NCBI GenBank assembly: GCA_000230935.2
Contig: AGIQ01000002.1
Location: 248,001-312,000, forward strand
DNA length: 64,000 bases
Direction: 5' to 3'
DNA from: Mycolicibacterium rhodesiae JS60
GTDB taxonomy: Bacteria; Actinomycetota; Actinomycetes; Mycobacteriales; Mycobacteriaceae
Positions 1 to 9,217 of this stretch are shown here, one piece after another (the stretch's first letter is position 1; every line of letters begins with the position of its first letter). Position numbers and translations under genes: made by a program. The notes beneath the pieces were generated by a model. It saw nothing but the letters and a program-made list of their open reading frames with translations. It did not search any database and was not told where the DNA came from.

Positions 1-1098
1 AAGCGCGAGCTCGAGGCGCTGGTCGGACGACTGATGTCCTACTCGCTGGACCGCGACCGCCCCCTGTGGGAGATGTGGTTCATCGAGGGCTTGGAAGGTG
101 GGCGCATCGCCTATCTGACGAAGATTCATCACGCCGTCGTCGACGGCGTCTCCGGTGCGGGGCTCAGCTCGATCCTGCTCGACGTCACCGCCGAACCACG
201 GCCGCCCGCCCGGGTACCTGATACCGGCGCGCGGCTTCCCCGCCTCGAGCGCCGGGCCCTCGGTGCGCTGTTCAACATCACGGTGATGACCCCCTACCGG
301 GTGATGCGTGTGCTGCAACAGACGGTGACTCAGCAGTTGGCCGCGCGATCGGTGGAGAACAAGCCGCCGAACTTCTTCGACGCGCCGGCCACCAGGTTCA
401 ATACTCAGCTGAGCATGCAACGCCGCATGGCGTCGACCAGCTTGTCTCTCGACCGTGTGATCGCCGTCAAGAACGCCTTCGGCGTCAAGGTCAACGACGT
501 TGTGCTGGCGATCATTTCGGCGGCCCTGCGGGATTACCTGCAGACCCGTAACGAGCTTCCCGACCGGCCGCTGGTCGCCCAGGTCCCGGTATCCACTCAC
601 ACCGAGGCCTCCACTGCCGGCAACCAGATGACGTCGACGACGGTTCGGCTGGCCACCGATATCGCCGATCCCGTCGAACGGCTCACCGCGGTCTACCAAA
701 GTTCACGGGGCGCCAAGGAGATGGCCAAGACACTGTCCGATCGCCAGCTCGTCGGCCTGACCGAGACCACGCCACCGGGGCTGCTGGGCCTGGCGGTGCG
801 GGCCTACTCCGCGGCCAATCTCGGTGACCGGGTAGCGCCGATCAACCTGGTGGTCTCCAATGTGCCTGGGCCGGGCTTTCCGCTGTACCTGGCGGGCGCA
901 CGGGTCGAGACCCTGGTGCCGATGGGACCATTGATGCTCGACGTCGGGCTGAACATCACTTGCCTGAGCTACTGCGGATCGCTCGACTTCGGGGTATCGA
1001 CGACCCCCGAAATCGGAAGTGACATAGACGAATTCACCGACGCCCTGTTGCCCGCCCTCGAACAACTCGAGGAGGCCGGACAGGTTCCGGTGTCCTGA
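1..1098 (+). CDS. WS/DGAT wax ester synthase / diacylglycerol acyltransferase, 5'-truncated
   Basis: Esterifies acyl-CoA to diacylglycerol or fatty alcohol in storage-lipid synthesis; mycobacteria carry many paralogues. The frame is open from base 1, so the gene begins outside the window; 365 C-terminal residues of a family usually about 450-480 residues long are present. The acyltransferase signature HHAVVDG lies at about residue 43 of the visible part, and the C-terminal half has the family's conserved SNVPGP stretch. The gene ends 6 bp before the convergent SDR gene. The family call is firm; substrate and paralogue identity cannot be read. Confidence 0.93.
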   Translation, partial: KRELEALVGRLMSYSLDRDRPLWEMWFIEGLEGGRIAYLTKIHHAVVDGVSGAGLSSILLDVTAEPRPPARVPDTGARLPRLERRALGALFNITVMTPYRVMRVLQQTVTQQLAARSVENKPPNFFDAPATRFNTQLSMQRRMASTSLSLDRVIAVKNAFGVKVNDVVLAIISAALRDYLQTRNELPDRPLVAQVPVSTHTEASTAGNQMTSTTVRLATDIADPVERLTAVYQSSRGAKEMAKTLSDRQLVGLTETTPPGLLGLAVRAYSAANLGDRVAPINLVVSNVPGPGFPLYLAGARVETLVPMGPLMLDVGLNITCLSYCGSLDFGVSTTPEIGSDIDEFTDALLPALEQLEEAGQVPVS

Positions 1099-1104
1099 CA
1101 CCGA

Positions 1105-1869
1105 TCAGGTTGCGGCCCAACCACCGTCGACGCTGAGGACGGCGCCGTGAATGTTGGCCGCGTCGCCGCTGGCCAGGAACGCCACCGCGGCAGCGACCTC
1201 ATCGGGGGTACTGATCCGCCGTGACGGCAGGCGGTTCAGCACCGGTGCAATGTGATCGGCGAACTCAGCCTGTCGCTCGGTGCCGATCGGACCGGGAGCC
1301 ACGGCATTGACTCGCACACCGGACGGGCCGTACTCGTCGGCCCAGGACTTCGTGAACGAATGGATCGCGGCTTTGGTCGCGCAATAGATCGCCGAACCGC
1401 TGGACCCGCGTAGACCGGTGATCGAGCCGATGTTGACGATCGCACCGTGGCCCAGTTCAGCCATCCGCGGTCCGAGCACACCGGTCAGCAGGAACGGTGC
1501 GAATACGTTGACGGTGAACGTGTCCCGCAGCGTCTGCTCGGTGATGTCGGCCGTCGGGTTGGGCAACAGCAGACTGGCTGCGTTGTTCACCAAGATGTCG
1601 ATCGAACCGCCCGCGGCTGCGACCGCCGCGTCTGCGACCTGCCGGGCAGCATCGGTTCCGGCTCCCAGATCGGCGGCTACGAAGGCGGCGCGGCCGCCTG
1701 CGGCACGAATGGCGGCGACGACGGCATCGCCGCGGGTCGTATGCCGTCCGCTGACGACGACGAAGGCTCCCTGCGCCGCCAGTGCCGTAGCTATTGCCAC
1801 TCCCAGGCCGCCGGTGGAACCGGTGACCAGCGCTCTGCGCCCGGCGAACCGGGTATCTTTTGGACTCAT
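1105..1869 (-). CDS. SDR family NAD(P)-dependent oxidoreductase
   Basis: A 254-residue classical short-chain dehydrogenase. The N-terminal nucleotide-binding glycine motif is TGSTGGLG; NNAAS follows, and the catalytic Ser (GSITG) and YCATK (Tyr/Lys) are in place. The C-terminus ends in the usual SVDGGW stretch. The only sensible start is the ATG at 1869, because upstream codons give a low-complexity non-SDR peptide. That start lies inside a perfect palindrome and shares bases with the divergent TetR region, with no visible ribosome-binding site, so the message may be leaderless. The divergent TetR is the likely regulator. Substrate unknown. Confidence 0.93.
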   Translation of the reverse strand: MSPKDTRFAGRRALVTGSTGGLGVAIATALAAQGAFVVVSGRHTTRGDAVVAAIRAAGGRAAFVAADLGAGTDAARQVADAAVAAAGGSIDILVNNAASLLLPNPTADITEQTLRDTFTVNVFAPFLLTGVLGPRMAELGHGAIVNIGSITGLRGSSGSAIYCATKAAIHSFTKSWADEYGPSGVRVNAVAPGPIGTERQAEFADHIAPVLNRLPSRRISTPDEVAAAVAFLASGDAANIHGAVLSVDGGWAAT

Positions 1870-1876
1870 GAGTCCA
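1861..1876. promoter_or_regulatory. perfect 16-bp palindrome, probable TetR operator
   Basis: TGGACTCATGAGTCCA reads identically on both strands and covers the SDR start codon. A second, imperfect copy lies 35 bp away (centre to centre). Paired palindromes between a TetR gene and a divergent enzyme gene are the usual arrangement for repressor operators; binding here is inferred. Confidence 0.65.
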
Positions 1877-1894
1877 TATGCTCCGCCTCCAAAA

Positions 1895-2503
1895 ATGGAC
1901 CTGCAAGTCCAGAAATTGACGTCGAAGGGCCAGGCCACCCGGCAGCGGATCATCGAGGGAGCCGCCGCCGAGATCCGTGCCCGTGGCGTGGCCCTGACCA
2001 CGCTCGAAGACGTCATGAGCCACACCAACACATCCAAAAGTCAACTCTTCCACTATTTTCCGGGCGGCAAGGAACAGCTCCTGCTGGCCGTCGCGGTGTT
2101 CGAATCGCAGACGGTGCTCGACGACCAGCAACCCCACCTCGGTGCGTTGACCTCGTGGGCGGCCTGGCAGCGCTGGCGTGACTCAGTGGTCGACCGCTAC
2201 CGCCGACAGGGCCAGAACTGCCCGATCGCGGTGCTGATGTCCGAGATCGGCCGCACCACCCCGGGCGCCGAGGCCGTCACCGCCGAGTTGATCGCCAACT
2301 GGCGCGCGGCCATCGCGACGGGCATTCGATCGATGCAGGCGCAGGGCAAGGTGCCTGACTCGATGAATGCCGAGCGGGCAGCGGCCGCACTATTGGCCGG
2401 GATTCAGGGCGGGGTCGGGATCATGCTGGCCACCGGCGATCTGACGTTTTTGGAAGCGGCGCTCGACGTGGGCATCGACGCGCTACGGGCGAGGCCCAGC
2501 TAG
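1895..2503 (+). CDS. TetR/AcrR family regulator, LmrA/YxaF-like
   Basis: A 202-residue repressor. The N-terminal helix-turn-helix (about residues 10-55) ends in HYFPGGKEQLL, a variant typical of the LmrA/YxaF branch; the rest is an all-helical ligand domain. I chose the ATG at 1895. The in-frame ATG at 1868 would add nine residues (Pro-rich, not family-like) and share two bases with the SDR start. Two TGGAC/GTCCA palindromes at the start imply control of itself and the SDR gene. The 3' end overlaps the convergent secreted-protein gene by 4 bp. Confidence 0.9.
   Translation: MDLQVQKLTSKGQATRQRIIEGAAAEIRARGVALTTLEDVMSHTNTSKSQLFHYFPGGKEQLLLAVAVFESQTVLDDQQPHLGALTSWAAWQRWRDSVVDRYRRQGQNCPIAVLMSEIGRTTPGAEAVTAELIANWRAAIATGIRSMQAQGKVPDSMNAERAAAALLAGIQGGVGIMLATGDLTFLEAALDVGIDALRARPS
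1896..1911. promoter_or_regulatory. imperfect palindrome, second probable TetR operator
   Basis: TGGACCTGCAAGTCCA keeps the TGGAC...GTCCA arms of the upstream palindrome, with one mismatched symmetrical pair. It overlaps the second base of the favoured TetR start codon, which would suit autoregulation. Inferred from sequence symmetry and position. Confidence 0.5.
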
Positions 2504-2784
2504 CCCGCGTTCTGCGCCATCCCCCAGCAGGTGGTCGAGTGCCACAGGTTGCAGGGGATGCCGTTCATTGTGGGGATCTGGCCGGGCTGGATGTTCGTCG
2601 TCACATTGTCCGGACCGATCGCCTGCGGGATCTGCCCACCGGACTGGCCCGCGACACACACGCCGGGGAATCGGCTCTGGACCGTTCCGCTCGGGCAGTC
2701 GGCCGACGCCGGCGCGGCGAAGACCAGCGAGCCCGTCGTCAGCACCACGGCAGACGCACCGATGAGAAGTCGCTTCACAGTCAC
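2500..2784 (-). CDS. small secreted hypothetical protein
   Basis: 94 residues. A Sec signal peptide (KR, a hydrophobic run of about 17 residues, then APASA) precedes a mature part of about 65 residues with four cysteines, probably two disulphides. The mature part is rich in Gly, Gln and Pro and ends in CNLWHSTTCW. Small Cys-containing exported proteins of this type are common in mycobacteria; no function can be assigned. Convergent with the TetR gene (4-bp overlap). Confidence 0.8.
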   Translation of the reverse strand: MTVKRLLIGASAVVLTTGSLVFAAPASADCPSGTVQSRFPGVCVAGQSGGQIPQAIGPDNVTTNIQPGQIPTMNGIPCNLWHSTTCWGMAQNAG

Positions 2785-2860
2785 CTGATTCCGCCTAGAG
2801 AAGTCCGCGGTCGCACTTACTTAACCACGTTATCGGCACCCCGGCCACAAGTGTTAGCGG

Positions 2861-4390
2861 TCATAACGCGTCAGTGATCTCGTTCTTCAGCGCCTCGGCC
2901 TGGGTGCCGAACACGGCCTGGACACTGTTGCCGACTTCGATCACTCCGGCGGCGCCAAGGCTGCGCAGCCGCTCCTGGTCGACTTTGCCGGTGTCGACGA
3001 CTTCCATCCGCAGGCGGGTGATGCAGGCGTCGACGCTACGCAGATTGTCCCGACCGCCGAAGGCCGCGATGAGCTGTTCGGCCCTGCTGTCGACGGCCGT
3101 GGCCGATTCGGCACCCTCACCGAGATTGGCCTGTTCCTCCGCCTCGAACTCCGCCTCGGGCTCGCGCCCGGGGGTACGCATGTTCCACTTCGTGATCGCG
3201 AAGCGGAACAGCAGGTAATACACCGCGAAGAAGACCACACCCATCACGATCAGCAACGGGATGTTCTTGGCGGCCGGGGCGGTGCCGTACAGCAGCAGAT
3301 CGATCAGGCCCGCCGAGAACGAGAACCCGAGATGAATGTCCAACAGATAGGCGATCGCCAAGGACAGGCCGGTCAGAAGCGCGTGCACGATGTAGAGCGG
3401 GAACGCCACGAACATGAAGGCGAACTCCAGCGGCTCGGTCACGCCGGTGAGGAACGCGGTGAGCGCCGCGGCCGACAGGATGCCGAACGCGACCGTGCGC
3501 TGTTTCTTGTTCGCGACGTGGATCATCGCCAGCGCCGCGCCCGGCAGGCCGAACATCAGGATCGGGTAGAAGCCCGACGTGAGCAGACCGGCGCTGGGGT
3601 CGCCCGCGGCGAACCGGCTCAGTTCACCGGTGGCGATGTGGCCGTCACCGGTCGGGTAGCTGCCGTAGATGAACCACACGTAGGAGTTCAGGATGTGATG
3701 CAGACCCAGGGGTATCAGCATGCGGTTGGCGAAGCCATAGACGAATGCGCCAAGCGCACCGGCACCGCCGATGAAGTGACCGAGCCCGGTGAGCCCCGCG
3801 TCGAAGATCGGGTAGAAGTAACTCATCGCGAAGCTCACCACCAGGCTCGCCAGCGACACGACGATCGGCACGAAGCGCCGACCGCCGAAGAAGCCGAGAT
3901 ACGGCGGCAATTGGATGGTGTGATAGCGGTCGAACAGCCACGCGGTGAGCAGGCCGACGACGATGCCGCCGAACACGCTGTAGTTGATCTGCGCCTGTTC
4001 ACCCGCCTTATCGAGCTGACCGGCGAGCACGAACGGCGACATCGTCTTGAACACCGCCTGCATCACCAGGTATCCGACGACGGCCGACAGCGCGGTCGAG
4101 CCATCGGCCTTGCGGGCGAAGCCGATCGCGACGCCGACGGCGAACAGCAGCGCCAGATTGGTGAACAGCGCCCCGCCCGCGGCACTCATCGCCTGGAAGA
4201 ACGGTCCGATCACCGGCGTCTTGATCCGGCCCAACAGGTCGTCTTGACCCAGTCGCAACAGGATGCCCGCCGCCGGGAGGACGGCGATCGGCAGCATCAA
4301 ACTCTTGCCGAGCCGTTGCAGCTGCGCGAAGCCCGGTATCCGCAGTCCCGACTTTTGCTGTGTGCCTGAGTTTTTGGTGTTGTCGCTCAT
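2861..4390 (-). CDS. nagE: PTS sugar transporter subunit EIICB (N-acetylglucosamine/glucose type)
   Basis: 509 residues: a membrane EIIC domain (about 1-390, many hydrophobic helices), a charged acidic linker, then a C-terminal EIIB domain. The phosphorylated Cys is in DACITRLRMEV (about residue 456). It imports and phosphorylates a hexose derivative using phosphate passed from EIIA. EIIA is a separate gene reading away on the other strand and followed by nagB and nagA, so N-acetylglucosamine is the most likely substrate; a glucose (ptsG-type) role is the alternative. No EI or HPr gene lies in the window. Confidence 0.92.
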   Translation of the reverse strand: MSDNTKNSGTQQKSGLRIPGFAQLQRLGKSLMLPIAVLPAAGILLRLGQDDLLGRIKTPVIGPFFQAMSAAGGALFTNLALLFAVGVAIGFARKADGSTALSAVVGYLVMQAVFKTMSPFVLAGQLDKAGEQAQINYSVFGGIVVGLLTAWLFDRYHTIQLPPYLGFFGGRRFVPIVVSLASLVVSFAMSYFYPIFDAGLTGLGHFIGGAGALGAFVYGFANRMLIPLGLHHILNSYVWFIYGSYPTGDGHIATGELSRFAAGDPSAGLLTSGFYPILMFGLPGAALAMIHVANKKQRTVAFGILSAAALTAFLTGVTEPLEFAFMFVAFPLYIVHALLTGLSLAIAYLLDIHLGFSFSAGLIDLLLYGTAPAAKNIPLLIVMGVVFFAVYYLLFRFAITKWNMRTPGREPEAEFEAEEQANLGEGAESATAVDSRAEQLIAAFGGRDNLRSVDACITRLRMEVVDTGKVDQERLRSLGAAGVIEVGNSVQAVFGTQAEALKNEITDAL

Positions 4391-4501
4391 GACCGGCCAG
4401 CCTCCCGTTGTCGCAGCACAGCCGAAGCTTAGACAAGCAGGCGCACCTGGGACGTTGTTTCACCACGGCTAGGCGGGCCAACTCTCTATTCTCTGGAGAC
4501 T
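4391..4501. promoter_or_regulatory. divergent promoter region of the amino-sugar locus
   Basis: 111 bp separate the EIICB start from the EIIA start, so both promoters must lie here. GGAG at 4495-4498 is the EIIA ribosome-binding site, unusually close (3 nt) to its ATG. I found no convincing copy of the GntR/DasR-type GGTCTAGACC palindrome, so the regulator is not evident. Confidence 0.5.
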
Positions 4502-4972
4502 ATGAGCACTACAGCAGTTCACGCGCCGGTATCCGGCCGCGCCGTCGCCCTCGCCGATGTGCCCGATCCCGTTTTCTCTCAGGGCATGGTCGGCTATGGC
4601 GCCGCGGTCGATCCGCCGCACGAAGTGATCGACGCCGTGGCACCGGTCAGCGGGCGGATCCTCAAGTTGATGCCGCACGCCTACATCGTCATGACGAATG
4701 AGAATGTCGGCGTACTGGTCCATCTCGGGCTCGACACTGTGGCACTGAAAGGTGCCGGCTTCAGCGCTCTCGTCGCCGAGGGTGACACCGTGACGGCCGG
4801 CCAGCCGGTGATCACCTATGACGTGCCGTCGATCGTGGCCGCGGGACTGAACCCCATCGTTCCGGTGGTGGTCATGGACGAGCGAGAGCCGGGGAATGTG
4901 ACAGTCGCCGACGCCGTCGCCACAAGCGCTGGAATTGCTTCGGGTTCAGCACTTTTCACCGCAAGCAAATAA
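4502..4972 (+). CDS. crr: PTS glucose-family EIIA component
   Basis: A 156-residue cytoplasmic EIIA domain of the glucose family. The active-site His is in GVLVHLGLDTV (H74), with its partner His about 15 residues earlier (H59), the spacing seen in E. coli EIIA-Glc. It transfers phosphate from HPr to the EIIB Cys of the divergent transporter. It leads an operon: nagB begins 7 bp after its stop and nagA directly follows. As a stand-alone EIIA it may also serve other glucose-family EII proteins. Confidence 0.93.
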   Translation: MSTTAVHAPVSGRAVALADVPDPVFSQGMVGYGAAVDPPHEVIDAVAPVSGRILKLMPHAYIVMTNENVGVLVHLGLDTVALKGAGFSALVAEGDTVTAGQPVITYDVPSIVAAGLNPIVPVVVMDEREPGNVTVADAVATSAGIASGSALFTASK

Positions 4973-4979
4973 GACCCCC

Positions 4980-5765
4980 ATGGAAGTCATCATTCTCGAG
5001 GACGCCCGGCAGATCGGCGTCATCGCGGCCGATGCGGTCGAGGCGCTCCTGACACGCAAGCCGACGGCGGTACTCGGACTGGCCACCGGTTCGTCGCCGC
5101 TGTCGATCTATGACGAACTCGCCGCGCGGTACAAGGCGGGCCGACTCACGTTTCGTGAGAGCCGCGGCTTCACCCTCGACGAATACGTCGGATTGCCCGC
5201 CGACCATCCTGAGCGGTACCGCAACGTGATTGACACGGTATTCGTCTCGCGCGTCGACTTCGCCCCCGGCGCGGTGGCCGGTCCGGACGGTCTGGCCACC
5301 GACATTCCGGCGGCCTGTGCGAGCTACGAGCAGGCGATCGACGCCGCGGGCGGGGTCGACTTGCAGATCCTGGGGATCGGCACAGACGGCCACATCGGGT
5401 TCAACGAGCCGGGATCGTCGCTGGCGTCGCGCACCCGGATCAAAACGCTCACGCGCCAGACCCGTATCGACAACGCCCGCTTCTTCGACGATGACGTCGA
5501 CCGCGTGCCGACGCACTGCCTGACCCAGGGGCTGGGCACCATCATGGCGGCCCGGCACGTGATCCTGGTGGCCACCGGGCGCACCAAAGCCGAAGCGGTG
5601 CACCAGCTTGTGGAGGGACCGGTCAGCGCCATGTGGCCGGCCACCATCCTGCAGCACCACCGCCATGTCACGGTGCTGCTCGACGGTGGCGCGGCCCGCC
5701 GGCTGCAGCTGGCGGACTACTACCGCGAAACCTACTCATCCAAACCGCAGTGGCAGGGCATCTGA
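4980..5765 (+). CDS. nagB: glucosamine-6-phosphate deaminase
   Basis: 261 residues, the normal NagB length when started at the ATG at 4980; an upstream in-frame start would overlap crr. It converts glucosamine-6-phosphate to fructose-6-phosphate and ammonia. Visible signatures are the phosphate loop GLATGSSPL, TLDEYVGL (Asp equivalent to E. coli D72) and GIGTDGHIGFNEPG, which carries the catalytic Asp, His and Glu. Between crr and nagA in one operon; its stop is immediately followed by the nagA GTG. Confidence 0.96.
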   Translation: MEVIILEDARQIGVIAADAVEALLTRKPTAVLGLATGSSPLSIYDELAARYKAGRLTFRESRGFTLDEYVGLPADHPERYRNVIDTVFVSRVDFAPGAVAGPDGLATDIPAACASYEQAIDAAGGVDLQILGIGTDGHIGFNEPGSSLASRTRIKTLTRQTRIDNARFFDDDVDRVPTHCLTQGLGTIMAARHVILVATGRTKAEAVHQLVEGPVSAMWPATILQHHRHVTVLLDGGAARRLQLADYYRETYSSKPQWQGI

Positions 5766-6896
5766 GTGCTGCTCACCGCGCAGAGGTTGCTGACCGGCCG
5801 AGAGTTGTTGCGGCCGGGCTGGATCGAGGTGTCCGGCACGAAGGTGCTGGCGCTCGGGACCGGAGCACCGCCTCGGGCCGCGGACCGAGCGCTGGACACG
5901 GTTGTGCCCGGGTTCGTCGACACCCACGTGCATGGTGGTGGCGGTTCGGATTTCTCGGCCGCGACCCGAGCCGACACCGTGGCCGCGGTCGATCTGCATC
6001 GCAGGCACGGAACCACCACGCTGGTCGCCTCACTGGTGTCGGCCGGGGCTGCCGACCTGCTCCACCAGGTGGAGGTATTGGCCGGCCATGCGCACGACGG
6101 GCTGATCGCCGGTGTCCATCTGGAAGGGCCTTGGCTGTCCGTCCAACGCTGTGGGGCACACGACCCGGTCCTGCTGCGTGATCCGGATCCCGGTGAACTC
6201 GACGAGGCGCTGACTGCCGGTGACGGAACGATCCGCATGGTCACCCTGGCACCGGAGCGGCGCGGTGGCATTGCCGCGATCGAGCGGATCGTCTCGGCCG
6301 GCGCGGTGGCCGCGGTCGGCCACACCGAGGCCACGTACGAGCAGACGCGAGCGGCCATCGCCGCCGGGGCGACAGTGGGGACTCATCTGTTCAACGCGAT
6401 GCGCCCGATCCACCACCGCGAGCCCGGGCCGGTGATCGCACTGATGGAAGACACCCGGGTGACGGTGGAGATGATTGCCGACGGGGTGCACGTGGACGGC
6501 GCTGTGTACCGGCACGTGACCCGGGCCGTCGGGCCCGATCGGCTGTCGTTGATCACCGATGCGATGGCGGCGACCGGCGCGAGTGACGGGCGCTATCAGA
6601 TCGGCCGAATGGACGTCGAGGTGGCCGGCGGGGTCGCCAACCTGGCCGGCACCGCGACGATCGCGGGCAGCACCGCGACGATGGACCGCGTGTTCCGGTT
6701 CGCGGTGGCCCACAGCGGGCTGCCCCCCGATGAGGCGCTTGCGGTCGCGGTGCTCCAGTCGTCGATGAATCCGGCTCGTGCCCTTGCCCTTCCATCCCCT
6801 GAGCTGACCGCAGGCGGATGCGCCGACCTGGTCGCGCTCGATGCCGACCTGATGGTGACCGACGTCCTGCACAACGGTGCGTGGGTCCCCCGCTGA
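5766..6896 (+). CDS. nagA: N-acetylglucosamine-6-phosphate deacetylase
   Basis: 376 residues of an amidohydrolase-fold metal enzyme that removes acetate from GlcNAc-6-phosphate and feeds NagB. Metal-site signatures are GFVDTHVHGGGG, GHTEATY, GTHLFNAM and the late LITDAM Asp. The start is a GTG that directly abuts the nagB stop, so translation is probably coupled. With EIICB, EIIA and NagB it completes the route from external GlcNAc to fructose-6-phosphate. Confidence 0.96.
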   Translation: MLLTAQRLLTGRELLRPGWIEVSGTKVLALGTGAPPRAADRALDTVVPGFVDTHVHGGGGSDFSAATRADTVAAVDLHRRHGTTTLVASLVSAGAADLLHQVEVLAGHAHDGLIAGVHLEGPWLSVQRCGAHDPVLLRDPDPGELDEALTAGDGTIRMVTLAPERRGGIAAIERIVSAGAVAAVGHTEATYEQTRAAIAAGATVGTHLFNAMRPIHHREPGPVIALMEDTRVTVEMIADGVHVDGAVYRHVTRAVGPDRLSLITDAMAATGASDGRYQIGRMDVEVAGGVANLAGTATIAGSTATMDRVFRFAVAHSGLPPDEALAVAVLQSSMNPARALALPSPELTAGGCADLVALDADLMVTDVLHNGAWVPR

Positions 6897-6972
6897 GTCG
6901 GGGAACGTGTGTTCGAGAATTCTGTCGGACCCTCGGTGCATGGTGTCGGTAAGCAACGAAAGGGGCAACGCT

Positions 6973-7437
6973 ATGTGCTGGATATGCGACCATCCGGACC
7001 GCACCATCGCCGACTACCTCGACGAGGTGCGCGGAAAGATCCAGCGGCGGGGCTGGACCGTGCAATACGTCGAGTCCCCACAAATGCCGTTCGCGTACAC
7101 GATCGGATTGAGCGACTACGACGTTCCCGAGCTGCTGATCACCAACGTGTCACCGCAGCGTGCCCTTCGGGTGCTCAACGGGTCGGCCGAACATCTGCTC
7201 CGGGGCGTGCAGCTCACCGCGGGGCAACAGTTCACTCTCTGCGGCTGTCCGATGCTGGAGGTCGTCGAGGTCGACCATCCCGACGCGCACATGGGGTTCG
7301 CGGTCGCCTTGTACGGCCCCATTCGTGCGTTGCAGCTGGTGTGGGCGGACGGCCGCGGACGCTGGCCCTGGGCCGCCGACTTCTGCGACCGCGAGAGTCG
7401 CCAACCGGTGTTGGGGGTTCGCGCTCGGGCCGCCTGA
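6973..7437 (+). CDS. DUF4262 domain-containing protein
   Basis: 154 residues, starting MCWICDHPDRT with a CxxC pair near the N-terminus. The body resembles DUF4262 proteins (FAYTIGLSDYDVPELLITN and a late GPIRALQLVWADGRGRWPW stretch). An AAAGGGG ribosome-binding site just upstream favours the ATG at 6973 over an earlier one at 6940. No biochemical role is known to me. It stands alone, 76 bp after nagA. Confidence 0.82.
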   Translation: MCWICDHPDRTIADYLDEVRGKIQRRGWTVQYVESPQMPFAYTIGLSDYDVPELLITNVSPQRALRVLNGSAEHLLRGVQLTAGQQFTLCGCPMLEVVEVDHPDAHMGFAVALYGPIRALQLVWADGRGRWPWAADFCDRESRQPVLGVRARAA

Positions 7438-8505
<1,068 letters not shown>

Positions 8506-8512
8506 CCCGCAC

Positions 8513-8866
8513 TCAGTCCGGGTGCCCCACCACGTTGAGCACGTTGCCGCCCGGATCGCGCACGAAGAACCGCCGCACTCCCCACGACTCCGTCGTCAAC
8601 GGGTGGACGATCTCGTAGCCACGCGCACAAGCTTGTTCGTAGGCCTCGTCGACATCCTCGGTCAGCACCGAGACGACCGGTGCCTCGGGCGCGGTCTCGT
8701 CTCTGGTGAGCAGCTGCACGTTGGCGCCCGTCTCGGGAGAGGTGTAACGAGCTACCCAGCCGAGGTTGAACTCTTCGTCTGTGAGCCCGAGGTAATCGGT
8801 GTAGAAGCTCTTCGCCACCTCGAGGTCGGTGACCACTAGGTCGGCGATGATCCGGTTGATACGCAT
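8513..8866 (-). CDS. VOC (glyoxalase/bleomycin-resistance fold) family protein
   Basis: 117 residues with the two beta-alpha-beta-beta-beta units of the vicinal oxygen chelate fold: opening ADLVVTDLEVAKSFYTDYLG, ending RRFFVRDPGGNVLNVVGH. An in-frame GTG at 8875 would add three residues. Convergent with the mycolyltransferase, which ends 7 bp away, and divergent from the small membrane protein. Substrate unknown; antibiotic binding, dioxygenase or isomerase roles are all possible in this fold. Confidence 0.88.
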   Translation of the reverse strand: MRINRIIADLVVTDLEVAKSFYTDYLGLTDEEFNLGWVARYTSPETGANVQLLTRDETAPEAPVVSVLTEDVDEAYEQACARGYEIVHPLTTESWGVRRFFVRDPGGNVLNVVGHPD

Positions 8867-8899
8867 GCATGGCACACTGCCACTGACAGGAGGCTACGC

Positions 8900-9217
8900 G
8901 TGGCGCACCCCATGACAATTGTTCTCGTCGACAGCAGAACCGCGGCCACACTGGCGCAGGTGATGCCGCTACTTCTGCTCACGCTCGCGGTGGAATTGCG
9001 CCGCACACAACGACATCGAGGTCTCAGTCGCTGGCGGATCGGTGCGTTCCTGGCGGTATTCGGCTTGGTCGAGGTCGTCCTCGTGCTGTCGATCGACGGC
9101 GCGTTCTACCCGTTCCAATGGTTCGACATCATCTCCGCGGTGATCATCTTGTGGTTGTTGTCGTTGATCTTCCGGTTGTCGCTGTCGGATCCGTCACATG
9201 AGAACGACGACGACTAA
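8900..9217 (+). CDS. small membrane protein, hypothetical
   Basis: 105 residues. A strong ribosome-binding site AGGAGG (8888-8893) sits 6 nt before a GTG start. Three hydrophobic stretches look like membrane helices (about residues 12-30, 47-65 and 73-92), and the tail is acidic. No recognised family. The last 4 bp overlap the end of the convergent DUF222/HNH gene. Confidence 0.72.
   Translation: MAHPMTIVLVDSRTAATLAQVMPLLLLTLAVELRRTQRHRGLSRWRIGAFLAVFGLVEVVLVLSIDGAFYPFQWFDIISAVIILWLLSLIFRLSLSDPSHENDDD

Noticed and set aside
1418..1894. N-terminal extension of the first TetR gene
   Set aside because: It would run through the SDR gene and the operator; the HTH domain begins normally after the ATG at 1895.
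3332..4369. 345-codon frame opposite the PTS transporter gene
   Set aside because: Antisense shadow in high-GC DNA; rich in Arg, Gln, Glu and His with no domain, while the other strand codes for a clear EIIC.
4391..4501. DasR/NagR-type operator in the amino-sugar divergent region
   Set aside because: Only GCTTAGACAAGC-like partial symmetry is visible; no GGTCTAGACC core.
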